Position numbers and translations under genes: made by a program. 64,000 nucleotides of DNA from JASHVB01 sp035535035 (GTDB lineage Bacteria > Pseudomonadota > Alphaproteobacteria > Acetobacterales > Acetobacteraceae): assembly GCA_035535035.1 (NCBI GenBank), contig DATLQW010000192.1:1-64000 (forward strand), given 5' to 3'. The notes under the pieces are model-generated. The model did not search any database. It worked only from the letters and a program-made list of their open reading frames with translations, and was not told the DNA's origin. The first letter of the stretch is position 1. The number at the start of each line of letters is the position of its first letter. Below, piece after piece: positions 35,449 through 43,485 of the stretch.

Positions 35449-35999
35449 ATCAACTTGGCACCTACGAACAGCCAACCCCATCCAACGTCTCGGGCCGCTA
35501 TTCTCTCACCACGTTCGACAGTGACACCTCCGAGAGCCAGCTCGAGTCCGGCTATGGTCTGCTCCGCCAACTTCGTAGTGTCGCACACCAACGCCCCGAC
35601 GTAACCATCGAGTGAAACGTGTGACCTGGAGGATACGAGCTGTCGCAGGCGCTGGATCTTGCCCCAATCCTCAGTTACCCCATCGAACTTGCGACCCTCG
35701 TCGATGATCTTCAGCTCGACAATCGCCACAGGTTTGGCGTCTTGAAAGACAGCGATATCTGCGCGCTGGCCTCCGAACACTGGCGCGACTTCTGGACCAG
35801 TGATTCCGAGTTGCTTGAGCATTTCCGGGTACGAGACTTCTAGCTTGGCATCCCAATGCCGCTGACTTATGAAGTGCGACGCCACAAACAGGCTCAAGCA
35901 CTTTTCCGGTATTCGTGTCTCATTCTCGATTGCCGGCTTATCGCGGTAGTGCCGCACGGCCTGGGTGCCGAATTCTATTACGGCTCGGGTTATCTCCAT
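35445..35999 (-). CDS. Uncharacterised protein with PD-(D/E)xK nuclease-like motif
   Basis: A 184-aa protein with the order RADIAVF, 8 residues, then AIVELKIIDEG, fitting the D-x(n)-ExK active site of PD-(D/E)xK nucleases and related restriction-like enzymes. Other stretches: RIPEKCLSLFVASHFISQRH, VTEDWGKIQRLRQLV and GYVGALVCDTTKLAEQ. A strong AAGGAGG favours the second ATG. Its codon bias is weaker than in the neighbouring catabolic genes, suggesting transfer together with the RES module. A defence or plasmid-associated role is inference. Confidence 0.65.
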   Translation of the reverse strand: MEITRAVIEFGTQAVRHYRDKPAIENETRIPEKCLSLFVASHFISQRHWDAKLEVSYPEMLKQLGITGPEVAPVFGGQRADIAVFQDAKPVAIVELKIIDEGRKFDGVTEDWGKIQRLRQLVSSRSHVSLDGYVGALVCDTTKLAEQTIAGLELALGGVTVERGERIAARDVGWGWLFVGAKLI

Positions 36000-36026
36000 C
36001 ATTGCCTCCTTGCGCGACGCCCACGG

Positions 36027-37013
36027 TTATCCGCGCTTCCCCACCGCCTCCGGATTGACCGCCCGCACGGGCTTGCCATCCAGGAACGCCAGCGCGTTTT
36101 CCATGCTCTGCGGGTAGAACTGCACCCAGGTCTCCTGCACGCCATAGCCGAGATGCGGCGTCATCACCGTGTTCGGCGCGCTGCGCAACGGATGGCCCGC
36201 GGGCAGCGGCTCGCGGTCGAACACGTCCAGCGCGGCGACGATGCGGCGCGCCCGCACCGCCTCCAGCAACGCCTTCTCATCGACGATCGGGCCGCGCGAG
36301 GTGTTTATCAGGATGGCCCCCGGCTTCATCCGCGCGAGGTCCGCGGCGCCGACCAGCCCGCGCGTGCGATCCGACAGCACCAGGTGAATGCTGACCGCGT
36401 CGGAGCGCGCCAGCAGCTCGTCCTTGGACACCAGCGTCGCCCCCGCCGCCTGCGCCTTTTCCGCCGTCAGGTTCTGGCTCCATGCCAGCAGGTGCATGTC
36501 CAGCGCACGGCCGTAGCGCGCCATGTGGCCGCCAAGCCGGCCAAGTCCGAGCAATCCCAGCGTCTTGCCGGCGAGGTTGATGCCGACTGGCACGCCCTCC
36601 TGGAAACGGCCTGCACGGATGTTCGCATCACCTGGGGCAATGCCGCGCGCCGCGGCGATCAGCAGCCCCAGCGCCAGTTCGGCGGTGGCAGCCTCCGTGT
36701 TGCCGCCGCCGGCGGTATGGCACACCACCACGCCGCGTGCCGTGCAGGCGGCGGTGTCCAGCGACGCATTGCGCGCCCCGGTCATGCCCAACATGCGCAG
36801 TTTCGGCAGGCGATTGATCAGGCTGCCCGGCAGCGGCGTGCGTTCGCGCATCGACAGCACTATGTCGAAATCGGCGAGCTTCGCGGCGGCGTCGTCCTCG
36901 TTGGCGAACGCCAGTTCGAAGAACACCACCTCCGCGCGCGCCATCAGCCGCGACCAGTCGGCGCTGGTCTGCGCCACACCCTGCCAGTCGTCGAGCACCG
37001 CCACCTTGGTCAT
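36027..37013 (-). CDS. D-2-hydroxyacid dehydrogenase family protein
   Basis: A 328-aa NAD(P)-dependent dehydrogenase related to phosphoglycerate and hydroxypyruvate reductases. Features: GMTGARNASLDTAACTARGV, the Rossmann motif LGLLGLGRLGGHMARYG, ILINTSRGPIVDE with the catalytic Arg, AALDVFDREPLP with the Glu, and NTVMTPHLGYG with the His. The substrate is unknown. It is divergent from the HpcH/HpaI aldolase, which could supply a 2-keto acid, so a shared sugar-acid or aromatic pathway is plausible. Confidence 0.9.
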   Translation of the reverse strand: MTKVAVLDDWQGVAQTSADWSRLMARAEVVFFELAFANEDDAAAKLADFDIVLSMRERTPLPGSLINRLPKLRMLGMTGARNASLDTAACTARGVVVCHTAGGGNTEAATAELALGLLIAAARGIAPGDANIRAGRFQEGVPVGINLAGKTLGLLGLGRLGGHMARYGRALDMHLLAWSQNLTAEKAQAAGATLVSKDELLARSDAVSIHLVLSDRTRGLVGAADLARMKPGAILINTSRGPIVDEKALLEAVRARRIVAALDVFDREPLPAGHPLRSAPNTVMTPHLGYGVQETWVQFYPQSMENALAFLDGKPVRAVNPEAVGKRG

Positions 37014-37135
37014 GTCCGCCTCCCCTGTCGCTTGCCGCCAAATAGCGGCGGACGCGGTGGACGCGCAAGCGGTGGGCTTGAGGCCGGCAGGGACAGCGCG
37101 CGACAATGGCGGCGCAAACAAGGGAGGCAACCGCC

Positions 37136-37936
37136 ATGTCCGAGCTCAGCACCATCCTGCGCAACCATGCGAAGGAAAAACTGGCGCGGGGGGAAACGGT
37201 CGCCTCGATGACCGTCCGGCTGTGCCGCACCATCGAGATCGCGCAGCTCGCCAAGACCGCCGGCTTCGACACGCTGTATGTCGATATGGAGCACAACACG
37301 CTGTCGATCGGCGCCACCTGCCAGATCTGCATCGCCGCGCAGCAGATCGGCATCACCCCGCTGGTGCGCGTGCCGGCGAACTCGCCCGAGTATATCTGCC
37401 GCGTGCTGGATGGCGGCGCGATGGGCGTGATCACGCCGCATATCCGCTCGGCGGACGAGGCGCGCGAGATGGTCAAGCTGGTGAAGTTTGCCCCGCTGGG
37501 CGAGCGTTCCGCCGGCGGCGCGCTGTCGCATTACCAATATCGCAGTTTCCCCCTCGCGGAAACCAATGCGGCGATGAACCAGGCCACCATGCTGGTGGTG
37601 ATGCTGGAAACCGTCGCGGCGCTGGAGCATGTCGAGGAGGTCATCGCGGTGGACGGCGTGGACCTGCTGCTGGTCGGCAGCAACGACCTGTGCAACGAGA
37701 TGGGCATCACCGGCCAGTACGACCATCCGCGGCTGCGCGACGCCTTCGCGCGCGCGATCGCCGCGGCGGCGGCGGCGGGAAAACATGTCGGCGTCGGCGG
37801 ATTGGCGTCGCGCACCGACCTGATGACGCAATTCGTGAAGATGGGTGCGCGCTATGTCTCGACCGGCACCGACATGGCGTTTCTCCAGGCGGCCTGCGCG
37901 CAGAAGGCGAAGTTCGTGCGCGACATCGGCGCGTAA
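37136..37936 (+). CDS. HpcH/HpaI-family aldolase
   Basis: A 266-aa class II metal-dependent aldolase cleaving or forming 4-hydroxy-2-keto acids to pyruvate plus an aldehyde. Motifs: TLYVDMEHNTLS, QIGITPLVRVP, VITPHIRSADEA, and the metal-binding Glu and Asp in VMLETVAALEHVEEV and LLVGSNDLCNEMG. AGGGAGG precedes the ATG. It is divergent from the hydroxyacid dehydrogenase gene. Confidence 0.9.
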   Translation: MSELSTILRNHAKEKLARGETVASMTVRLCRTIEIAQLAKTAGFDTLYVDMEHNTLSIGATCQICIAAQQIGITPLVRVPANSPEYICRVLDGGAMGVITPHIRSADEAREMVKLVKFAPLGERSAGGALSHYQYRSFPLAETNAAMNQATMLVVMLETVAALEHVEEVIAVDGVDLLLVGSNDLCNEMGITGQYDHPRLRDAFARAIAAAAAAGKHVGVGGLASRTDLMTQFVKMGARYVSTGTDMAFLQAACAQKAKFVRDIGA

Positions 37937-37965
37937 CGGCGGTGCCACGAACTCTGCCGCGGTCC

Positions 37966-38180
37966 GGCGTGAGATTCGATCTGCTGTTCAACGAAGCCGT
38001 CATGCCGGAAGTGAAGCCAAGTGCCGGCGGAGGCCGCCCGGCGGCCGCAACCCGGCCTTCGCGTGCTGTTCACCACCGGCTATGCCGGGGACGTCCCCAA
38101 CGGGGATCTGGGGGAACGGAACGTCCTGCGCATGCCCTATCGCCGGCAGCAGCTTGCCGAGTCGGTCCGCGCGGCGAACT
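37966..38180 (+). pseudogene. Response-regulator receiver domain remnant
   Basis: One frame gives GVRFDLLFNEAVMPEV, which matches the phospho-acceptor strand of receiver domains (DLLFTDVVMPG) with Asp replaced by Glu. After a frameshift the text continues RRPQPGLRVLFTTGYAGDVP and MPYRRQQLAESVRAA, the usual receiver strand 4-5 and final helix of hybrid sensor kinases. The kinase part is absent. It is a decayed C-terminal scrap. Confidence 0.6.
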
Positions 38181-38216
38181 GTGCGCTTCGCGCCTCACCT
38201 GCATCGTTTCGTGCCC

Positions 38217-38234
38217 CTCCCGCTTTCGCGGGAG
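38217..38234 (-). terminator. Hairpin after the VOC gene
   Basis: CTCCCGC-TTTC-GCGGGAG forms a perfect 7-bp stem six bases beyond the stop of the minus-strand VOC gene. No clear T-run follows on the transcript, so it is a likely but unproven terminator. Confidence 0.45.
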
Positions 38235-38239
38235 CGGCA

Positions 38240-39187
38240 TCAGGGTGTCACGTGGCCGAGGAATTTGTCCGGCGGACGCGTGCCCCATTGCGAGCGCAGC
38301 CCCTCCTCCGCCGACACCAGGTTGCCGCCGTTGGCCAGGTTCAGCCGGTCGGTGTCGGCCCAGTGTTCATGCACGCGCATCCAGGGATCGGCCCAGTAAT
38401 CGTACACCTGGCTGCCCAGCAAATGCCGGCCGATGCCCCACATGTGCTCGTATTTTCCGACCCGCGCGAGATGCTCGTGGCCGATAAACACGTCGTCGAT
38501 GTCCTGCACCTCGAACGAGAAATGATTCAACCCGGCCCGCTCGTTCTTCATGCAGAAGAAGGCGTGGTGGTCCACGTACTCGTCGCCGTTGTCCAGCCGG
38601 CTGAACTGGCCGATGAGGTTGTCCTGACTGCCGGCATAGACGTCATCGGAACGGACCAGCCCCAGCGTCTCGCGAAACCAGCGCACCGTCTCCTGGTTCT
38701 TCGGCGTGCCCATCACCGCGTGACCGATGCGCTTCACGCGCGAGGGACCCTGGTCGATACGCATCACCTCGCCGGCGCGGTTCAGCGGCTCCGGCCCGGA
38801 ATTCACCTGCTGGCGCACCACGTCGATCGGCGCCACCGGCGCCACCCCGTGGACGATTTCGATCGTGTAGCCGTTGGGTTCCTTCAGCCGCACGCGCTTG
38901 CCGCCACCCGGCTCGTCGATATGCTCAATGCCCGAGGCGCCCGGCAGCTTCGCCGCCACGGCCAGGTCGGCCTCGTCGCGCGCATGCCAGGCGAAGCCGA
39001 GAAACGCCGGGTCGCCCTTCTCGGTAATGTGGATGTGGTGGCAGGGATCGCTGCCGCGCATGTACAGCGCGTGCGGCGTGCGCGCGGCGCGCACCATACC
39101 GAACGCGGTAAGAAACTCTTCCTCCTGATCCAGGTCCGGCGAACGCAGCCGGCCGAACGCAAGATCGCGCACTTTCATAACGGACAT
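38240..39187 (-). CDS. VOC-family (glyoxalase/extradiol-dioxygenase-like) protein
   Basis: A 315-aa protein with two vicinal-oxygen-chelate modules, the length of type I extradiol dioxygenases. Likely metal-site segments: IGHAVMGTPK (His), AGLNHFSFEVQDIDDV (His-Phe-Ser-Phe typical of the second ligand), and the C-terminal DYWADPWMRVHEHWADTD (the usual ligand region). Related enzymes cleave catechols or act on similar ring compounds; the substrate is unknown. A terminator-like hairpin follows. Confidence 0.85.
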   Translation of the reverse strand: MSVMKVRDLAFGRLRSPDLDQEEEFLTAFGMVRAARTPHALYMRGSDPCHHIHITEKGDPAFLGFAWHARDEADLAVAAKLPGASGIEHIDEPGGGKRVRLKEPNGYTIEIVHGVAPVAPIDVVRQQVNSGPEPLNRAGEVMRIDQGPSRVKRIGHAVMGTPKNQETVRWFRETLGLVRSDDVYAGSQDNLIGQFSRLDNGDEYVDHHAFFCMKNERAGLNHFSFEVQDIDDVFIGHEHLARVGKYEHMWGIGRHLLGSQVYDYWADPWMRVHEHWADTDRLNLANGGNLVSAEEGLRSQWGTRPPDKFLGHVTP

Positions 39188-39335
39188 GGTCTCGCCTCCG
39201 GGTTCCCTGACGACGGCACGGGCAATGATCCTATTGCCTGGGACGGTCCGTGTCCAAAGGCACGGTTGCCCGCGTGGCCGGCACGGGGCCGGGAAAACCG
39301 GGTGGGCGCCGCGTCTGCCTGTCGCCGCCGGCCGG

Positions 39336-39638
39336 TCAGGTCAGGTGCAGCGCGCCGGGAATGCCGCGAGGCGGGTCTTCCGGCATCAGGCCGGCGTAGC
39401 CCGATACGCTCGCCGGCAGCTCGGCCGGATACGCCCGCGGCGTTGCCACCTGCCAATCCGGCGACAGCGTACGGAAGTCGACTATCAGGGCAAACGACAT
39501 CCGCTCGGCGTAAGCGCCCCCGCGCACATGCACCGCGCCGGATTCGGCGGTCTCCGGCGCATCCGGCAGAGCCAGAAACGTCGGTCCGTCGCTTGCGAGC
39601 GACGAGACGATGACCGCACTCGGAACCGTGTCACTCAT
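39336..39638 (-). CDS. Hypothetical protein, 100 aa
   Basis: A beta-rich sequence with codon bias like real genes (GAVHVRGGAYAERMSFALIV, DFRTLSPDWQVATP). No signal peptide, membrane segment or known domain was recognised. It lies upstream of the VOC gene on the same strand. Confidence 0.45.
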   Translation of the reverse strand: MSDTVPSAVIVSSLASDGPTFLALPDAPETAESGAVHVRGGAYAERMSFALIVDFRTLSPDWQVATPRAYPAELPASVSGYAGLMPEDPPRGIPGALHLT

Positions 39639-39960
39639 GCAGGTGTCCTTGCAATGCGCCTCGGGAATACGTTGGTTGTGACCGCGCCACAGTCAATGGA
39701 AGCCGGCAATCGCGCCGGACGCCGCGCCGCGCCGGGCCAGCCGTGGTCGCATGGTTCCCTGGCGATAACCGGAGCTTCCTGTCAGCCGGCGCAGGTCCGC
39801 GCCTGTCCGCTCTTTGCACATGCAAACTGGCAACCATCGCCCGCTGCGCGCCTTGCGATGCACCTCGCGTGACCCTCCACCGCCTCCGTGATAAATGCTT
39901 GCCTTGACCCCCGCCGCGGTTCACCGCCGCGCAGGCCCGACCGCCAGGAGGAGAAAAACC
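39639..39960. other. Intergenic stretch, nothing identified
   Basis: Separates the divergent hypothetical gene and the RidA gene. It contains the AGGAGG ribosome-binding site of RidA at its right end; no hairpin, repeat or promoter stands out. Confidence 0.4.
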
Positions 39961-40344
39961 ATGCCCGCCATCACTCGCCTGCTGCTCGATGGCCAGCCCG
40001 CGCCGGTCAGCCACTATTGCCACGTGGTCCGCGCCGGCAACCTGATCTGGGTCTCCGGCACCGTCGGCATGGCGGCCGACGGCAGCATCCCGGACGACGT
40101 CGCGGCGCAATTCGACCTCGCGCTGGGCAACCTCGACACCTGCCTGAAGGCGGCCGGCGCCGGACCAGAGCATGTGGTGAAGGTAACGGTGTTCCTCACC
40201 GACATTGACGACCGGAAGCGGATCAATCCGGCGCGCCAGCGCTATTTCGGCGAACACCGCCCGGCTTCGACACTGGTGGAGATCAGCGCGCTGGTGCTGC
40301 CGGAACTGCAAGTGGAGATCGAGGCGCAGGCCGTGCTGCCGTAG
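39961..40344 (+). CDS. RidA-family protein
   Basis: A 127-aa trimeric YjgF/Rid protein. Canonical RidA hydrolyses reactive enamine/imine intermediates, and other family members act in aromatic or pyrimidine catabolism. Conserved stretches: VSHYCHVVRAGNLIWVSGTV, QFDLALGNLDTCLKAAG, VVKVTVFLTDIDD, and the C-terminal RPASTLVEISALVLPELQVE; the active-site Arg near residue 105 of RidA appears as the R of HRPAST. AGGAGG precedes the ATG. The monooxygenase follows 93 bp later on the same strand. Confidence 0.88.
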   Translation: MPAITRLLLDGQPAPVSHYCHVVRAGNLIWVSGTVGMAADGSIPDDVAAQFDLALGNLDTCLKAAGAGPEHVVKVTVFLTDIDDRKRINPARQRYFGEHRPASTLVEISALVLPELQVEIEAQAVLP

Positions 40345-40437
40345 GCAACGGTTCATGCCGTGCCGAGGCAACGATCGTCGGTGCCGCCCTCAATCAGGCT
40401 TCGCCATAAGCCGCCAACCAACCAAAGGCCGGAACCC

Positions 40438-41940
40438 ATGTCCGAAACAGCAGAACGCACCAGGCCGGCACAGCAGGCGGCGGAACATTTCGACGTGGTG
40501 ATCGTCGGCGCGGGAATATCCGGGGTCGGGGGTGCATATCACCTTACCAAACAGTGCCCCGGAACGAGCTTCGTTGTGCTTGAATCGCAAGACAGTTTTG
40601 GCGGCACGTGGCTCACCCACCGCTATCCAGGGATCCGCTCCGACAGCGACCTCTACACCTTCGGCTATCGCTTCAAGCCATGGACCGGTGCGCCGATCGC
40701 GACGGCGGCCGAAATCCTCCGCTACATGGGGGACGTCATCGACGAGAACGCTCTTGCCCCGCACATTCGCTATCGGCACCAGATCGCCGCGGCAAGCTGG
40801 TCGAGCGGGGCAAAATGCTGGACGCTTGAAGCCACGCGGACGGACACCGGCGAGACGGTGCGCTTCACTGCGAATTTTCTCTGGATGTGCCAGGGCTACT
40901 ACCGGCATTCGCAGGGCTACACGCCCGCATGGGACGGCATGGAGACCTTCAAGGGCCGGATCGTTCACCCGCAGAATTGGCCGGAGGATCTGGACTGCGC
41001 GGGCAAAAATGTCGTCGTCATCGGCTCGGGTGCCACCGCGGCGACGCTTATTCCGGCGATCGCGGATAATTGCGGCCATGTCACGATGCTGCAGCGCTCG
41101 CCGACCTGGTTCCGGACCGGCCGCAATGCGATCGCGCTGGCCGACGAGTTGCGGGAACTGCAAATCGACGAGGCGTGGATCCACGAGATCGTGCGCAAGA
41201 AGATCCTGCACGACCAGTCGGTCTTCACCAGCCGTTCGTTCAGCGAACCGGAGGCGGTGAAGCAGGAACTGCTCGGCGCGGTGCGTGCCTATCTGGGACC
41301 CGATTACGACGTGGCCACGCATTTCACGCCGCGCTACCGGCCCTGGCGGCAGCGCATCGCCTTCATCCCGGACGGCGACCTGTTCGCGGGGATTCGCTCC
41401 GGCAAGGCATCGGTCGTCACCGATGAGATCGAGCGGTTCACCGAGACCGGCATCCTGCTGAAATCCGGGGGGCGGCTGGACGCCGACATCATCATCACGG
41501 CCACCGGATTCAACCTCAACGTGCTCGGCGACATCGCATTCAGCATCGACGGCGAACCGCTGGTGTTCTCCGACACGGTCACCTATCGCGGCATGATGTT
41601 CACCGGCGTCCCCAACCTGGCATGGGTGTTCGGCTATTTCCGCGCCAGTTGGACGCTGCGGGCAGACCTGGTCGCGGACTTCGTCTGCCGCTTGCTGAAC
41701 CACATGCAGGAAACCGGCGCGCGCAAGGTCACGCCGACGCTGCGGCCCGAGGACCAGGACATGCCCTTGCTGCCCTGGATCGATCCGGAGAATTTCAATC
41801 CCGGCTACATCATGCGCGGCATGCACGTGCTGCCGAAACGCGGCGACAAGCCCGAATGGCAGCACACCCAGGACTACTGGAGCGAGAAGGACCAGTTCCC
41901 CGCCGCCAATCTCGACGACGCCTGTTTCGTCTATGAGTGA
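40438..41940 (+). CDS. Flavin-containing monooxygenase, Baeyer-Villiger type
   Basis: A 500-aa FAD/NADPH enzyme that oxygenates ketones or related substrates. The FAD motif GAGISG lies at residues 24-29, followed by SFGGTWLTHRYPGIRSDSDL, typical of BVMOs. The fingerprint FxGxxxHxxxW is present as FKGRIVHPQNW (171-181). A second nucleotide motif follows (VVVIGSGATAATLIPAIA), then ITATGFNLNVLGD. The substrate is unknown. It may be cotranscribed with ridA. Confidence 0.92.
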   Translation: MSETAERTRPAQQAAEHFDVVIVGAGISGVGGAYHLTKQCPGTSFVVLESQDSFGGTWLTHRYPGIRSDSDLYTFGYRFKPWTGAPIATAAEILRYMGDVIDENALAPHIRYRHQIAAASWSSGAKCWTLEATRTDTGETVRFTANFLWMCQGYYRHSQGYTPAWDGMETFKGRIVHPQNWPEDLDCAGKNVVVIGSGATAATLIPAIADNCGHVTMLQRSPTWFRTGRNAIALADELRELQIDEAWIHEIVRKKILHDQSVFTSRSFSEPEAVKQELLGAVRAYLGPDYDVATHFTPRYRPWRQRIAFIPDGDLFAGIRSGKASVVTDEIERFTETGILLKSGGRLDADIIITATGFNLNVLGDIAFSIDGEPLVFSDTVTYRGMMFTGVPNLAWVFGYFRASWTLRADLVADFVCRLLNHMQETGARKVTPTLRPEDQDMPLLPWIDPENFNPGYIMRGMHVLPKRGDKPEWQHTQDYWSEKDQFPAANLDDACFVYE

Positions 41941-42051
41941 GTTGGACCGCGGCGCGGAGAGCCAGCTCAACCGGATCTCTGGTGATCCCGTCCTTGCTGC
42001 GGCGACATTCCTGCATGCGCCGGGACTTGTTGCAGATTTAGGCGGCCGCCG

Positions 42052-42609
42052 ATGATTTGGTTGAACCGTCTTATCAACCTCATCCCAGCGATCCCGGCGG
42101 CATTCTGGGGAATGGTTGTTGGAGCGTTCTTTTCTATATCGGAGGTGATGCTCTCGAACCACGCCAGCAATCGGCGGCTGAAATCTCGGTTTTTTGCGCG
42201 AGCGTGATTTGCGCAACAGAGATCACGAGCTGGCACTTCGGAAAGACGTTTACCTCCCGGTCACTGAAGCCGTTCATGCGGGGTTCCTCATGCTCGGAGA
42301 ATTTTCAAATCTTGACGTCGCGCAGGAGAAGGTCATGGAAGGGTACCTTGATAGGGCACCCGCCATCTCGAAGATCTACCTCATAGCGAGATGAGGATCC
42401 GGCGGAGGCCGTAACCACTGTTGTACGCGAACTAGCCGCATCCATCTTACAACTGACGGTGAAGCGTGTACCGCTTGCTATCTAACGGCAGAACCTGACT
42501 CTGTTGGACGTGCAGATTTCTGAATTCGGAAAGGAGCGCGATCGATGGTTGGAAATGATGAAACAGTACAATGCAGCATACAAGACGAGACAAGCGCCTT
42601 ACCCGTGTG
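42052..42609 (+). pseudogene. Frameshifted membrane-anchored coiled-coil protein
   Basis: Frame 1 begins MIWLNRLINLIPAIPAAFWG, a membrane helix, and runs to NHASNRRLKSR before a stop. Frame 2, from a T6 tract at 42190-42195, continues LRERDLRNRDHELALRKDVY, LPVTEAVHAGFLMLGEFSNL and APAISKIYLIAR. A further shift gives EDPAEAVTTVVRELAASILQ and, past a TAA, DVQISEFGKERDRWLEMMKQ. Reassembled it is one protein: an N-terminal helix, a charged coiled coil and a helical domain, resembling a common uncharacterised bacterial family. At least two frameshifts and one stop break it. Confidence 0.65.
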
Positions 42610-42699
42610 CAAGCGCCAATCCCACCCACAATTCGCCCGCCGATGCCGGAGCCAGGCACATCCTCGTGCACGCCGTGCGCGACTGCCCGGACCGAGGAA

Positions 42700-42778
42700 C
42701 CCGAATTGGCCCGGGGCATGCTATACCGCGGCCCTCGCTCCTGCCCCAGGACCTCAGCCCGACCTTTGGTACCTCGCC
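42700..42778 (+). repeat. Decayed partial copy of the ABC-F gene 5' end
   Basis: This stretch aligns, in the same orientation, with about 43460-43550 at the start of the ABC-F gene. CATGCTATACC matches CATGCTATGCC, and CCAGGACCTCAGCCCGACCT followed by TTGG matches CCAGGACATCAGCCTGACCT followed by TTGG. Identity is about 80 percent by eye over the best 50 nt. It lies on the far side of the ParDE module from the real gene. Confidence 0.6.
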
Positions 42779-42852
42779 CCTGCCGACGATCGACATCGGC
42801 CGATCGCCAGGCGGGGCGACGGATGAACTTTCACACAGTCACTTCCGTCGGC

Positions 42853-43185
42853 TCAAAGTCGATCGCGCGATTGCCCCGGCCCAAACACTCGGACAGCGAA
42901 GACGTCGCCGGCCGTCGAGTCCTCGCCGGTGTCGGGGCGAACCTCATAGACCACAACATGCCCTTGGATGACCAGCTCGCGAGTACCTGCGTGCCACCCT
43001 CGCCGATAGCGGCATGGATGATAAACAAGCCCCCGCACGGCGGATCGGATGGCTCTGATGCGCCGAGCAGCGACCGCACCGGCACCGGGCTGACTGTACC
43101 AACGATAGATCTGGGCGAAATCGTCGATCGCATCTTCGGCAAGGACCAGGGTGCGCCGCTTCGGCTTGCGGCACGCGGCCTCAAT
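42853..43185 (-). CDS. ParE/RelE-family toxin
   Basis: A protein of about 110 aa with the ParE/RelE fold: VLAEDAIDDFAQIYRWYSQP (first helix pair), VAARRIRAIRSAVRGLVYHP, the beta-strand GTRELVIQGHVVVYEVRP and a C-terminal strand VFAVRVFGPGQ. ParE toxins poison gyrase; RelE toxins cleave mRNA; this sequence looks closer to ParE. The start is unclear: the frame has no ATG near the antitoxin end, only ATT inside ATTGA overlapping the antitoxin stop, or upstream codons inside the antitoxin gene. Translational coupling is likely. Confidence 0.78.
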   Translation of the reverse strand: MEAACRKPKRRTLVLAEDAIDDFAQIYRWYSQPGAGAVAARRIRAIRSAVRGLVYHPCRYRRGWHAGTRELVIQGHVVVYEVRPDTGEDSTAGDVFAVRVFGPGQSRDRL

Positions 43186-43417
43186 CGGAACCGGGCGGTT
43201 TGGCCCGCGGTGGGGGGAGCTCGGATGTTGATCCGAGGCTATCCACCCACTCATCGAACGCCTCCCCGGTGACCACCCGTCCTGCGGCAATCTGGGCGCG
43301 CGCGTGAGCGATCATCTCCGCCTCGCGCGCAAATTGCGCCCGGCGCGTTGCTTCGGAGTCTGTTGAGGCTGCGCGGAGACGTAGGCTTGGCATCGACGAA
43401 CCATAGGATTGATCCAC
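43181..43417 (-). CDS. ParD-like antitoxin
   Basis: A 78-aa small protein overlapping the downstream toxin gene. The middle, EAEMIAHARAQIAAGRVVTG followed by EAFDEWVDSLG, matches the C-terminal helices of ParD/RHH antitoxins that wrap the toxin (usually AxxxIAxGxxVxxxExxxWLDSLGT). The N-terminal DNA-binding part is less clear. The start is GTG, or ATG eight codons later. It is divergent from the ABC-F gene. Confidence 0.72.
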   Translation of the reverse strand: MDQSYGSSMPSLRLRAASTDSEATRRAQFAREAEMIAHARAQIAAGRVVTGEAFDEWVDSLGSTSELPPPRAKPPGSD

Positions 43418-43485
43418 CCGGATAGCCAGCTCATCCGACGTTGCGTCCGACCAGACCGGTGAGCCCGTTTATCGCCCGCCATGCT

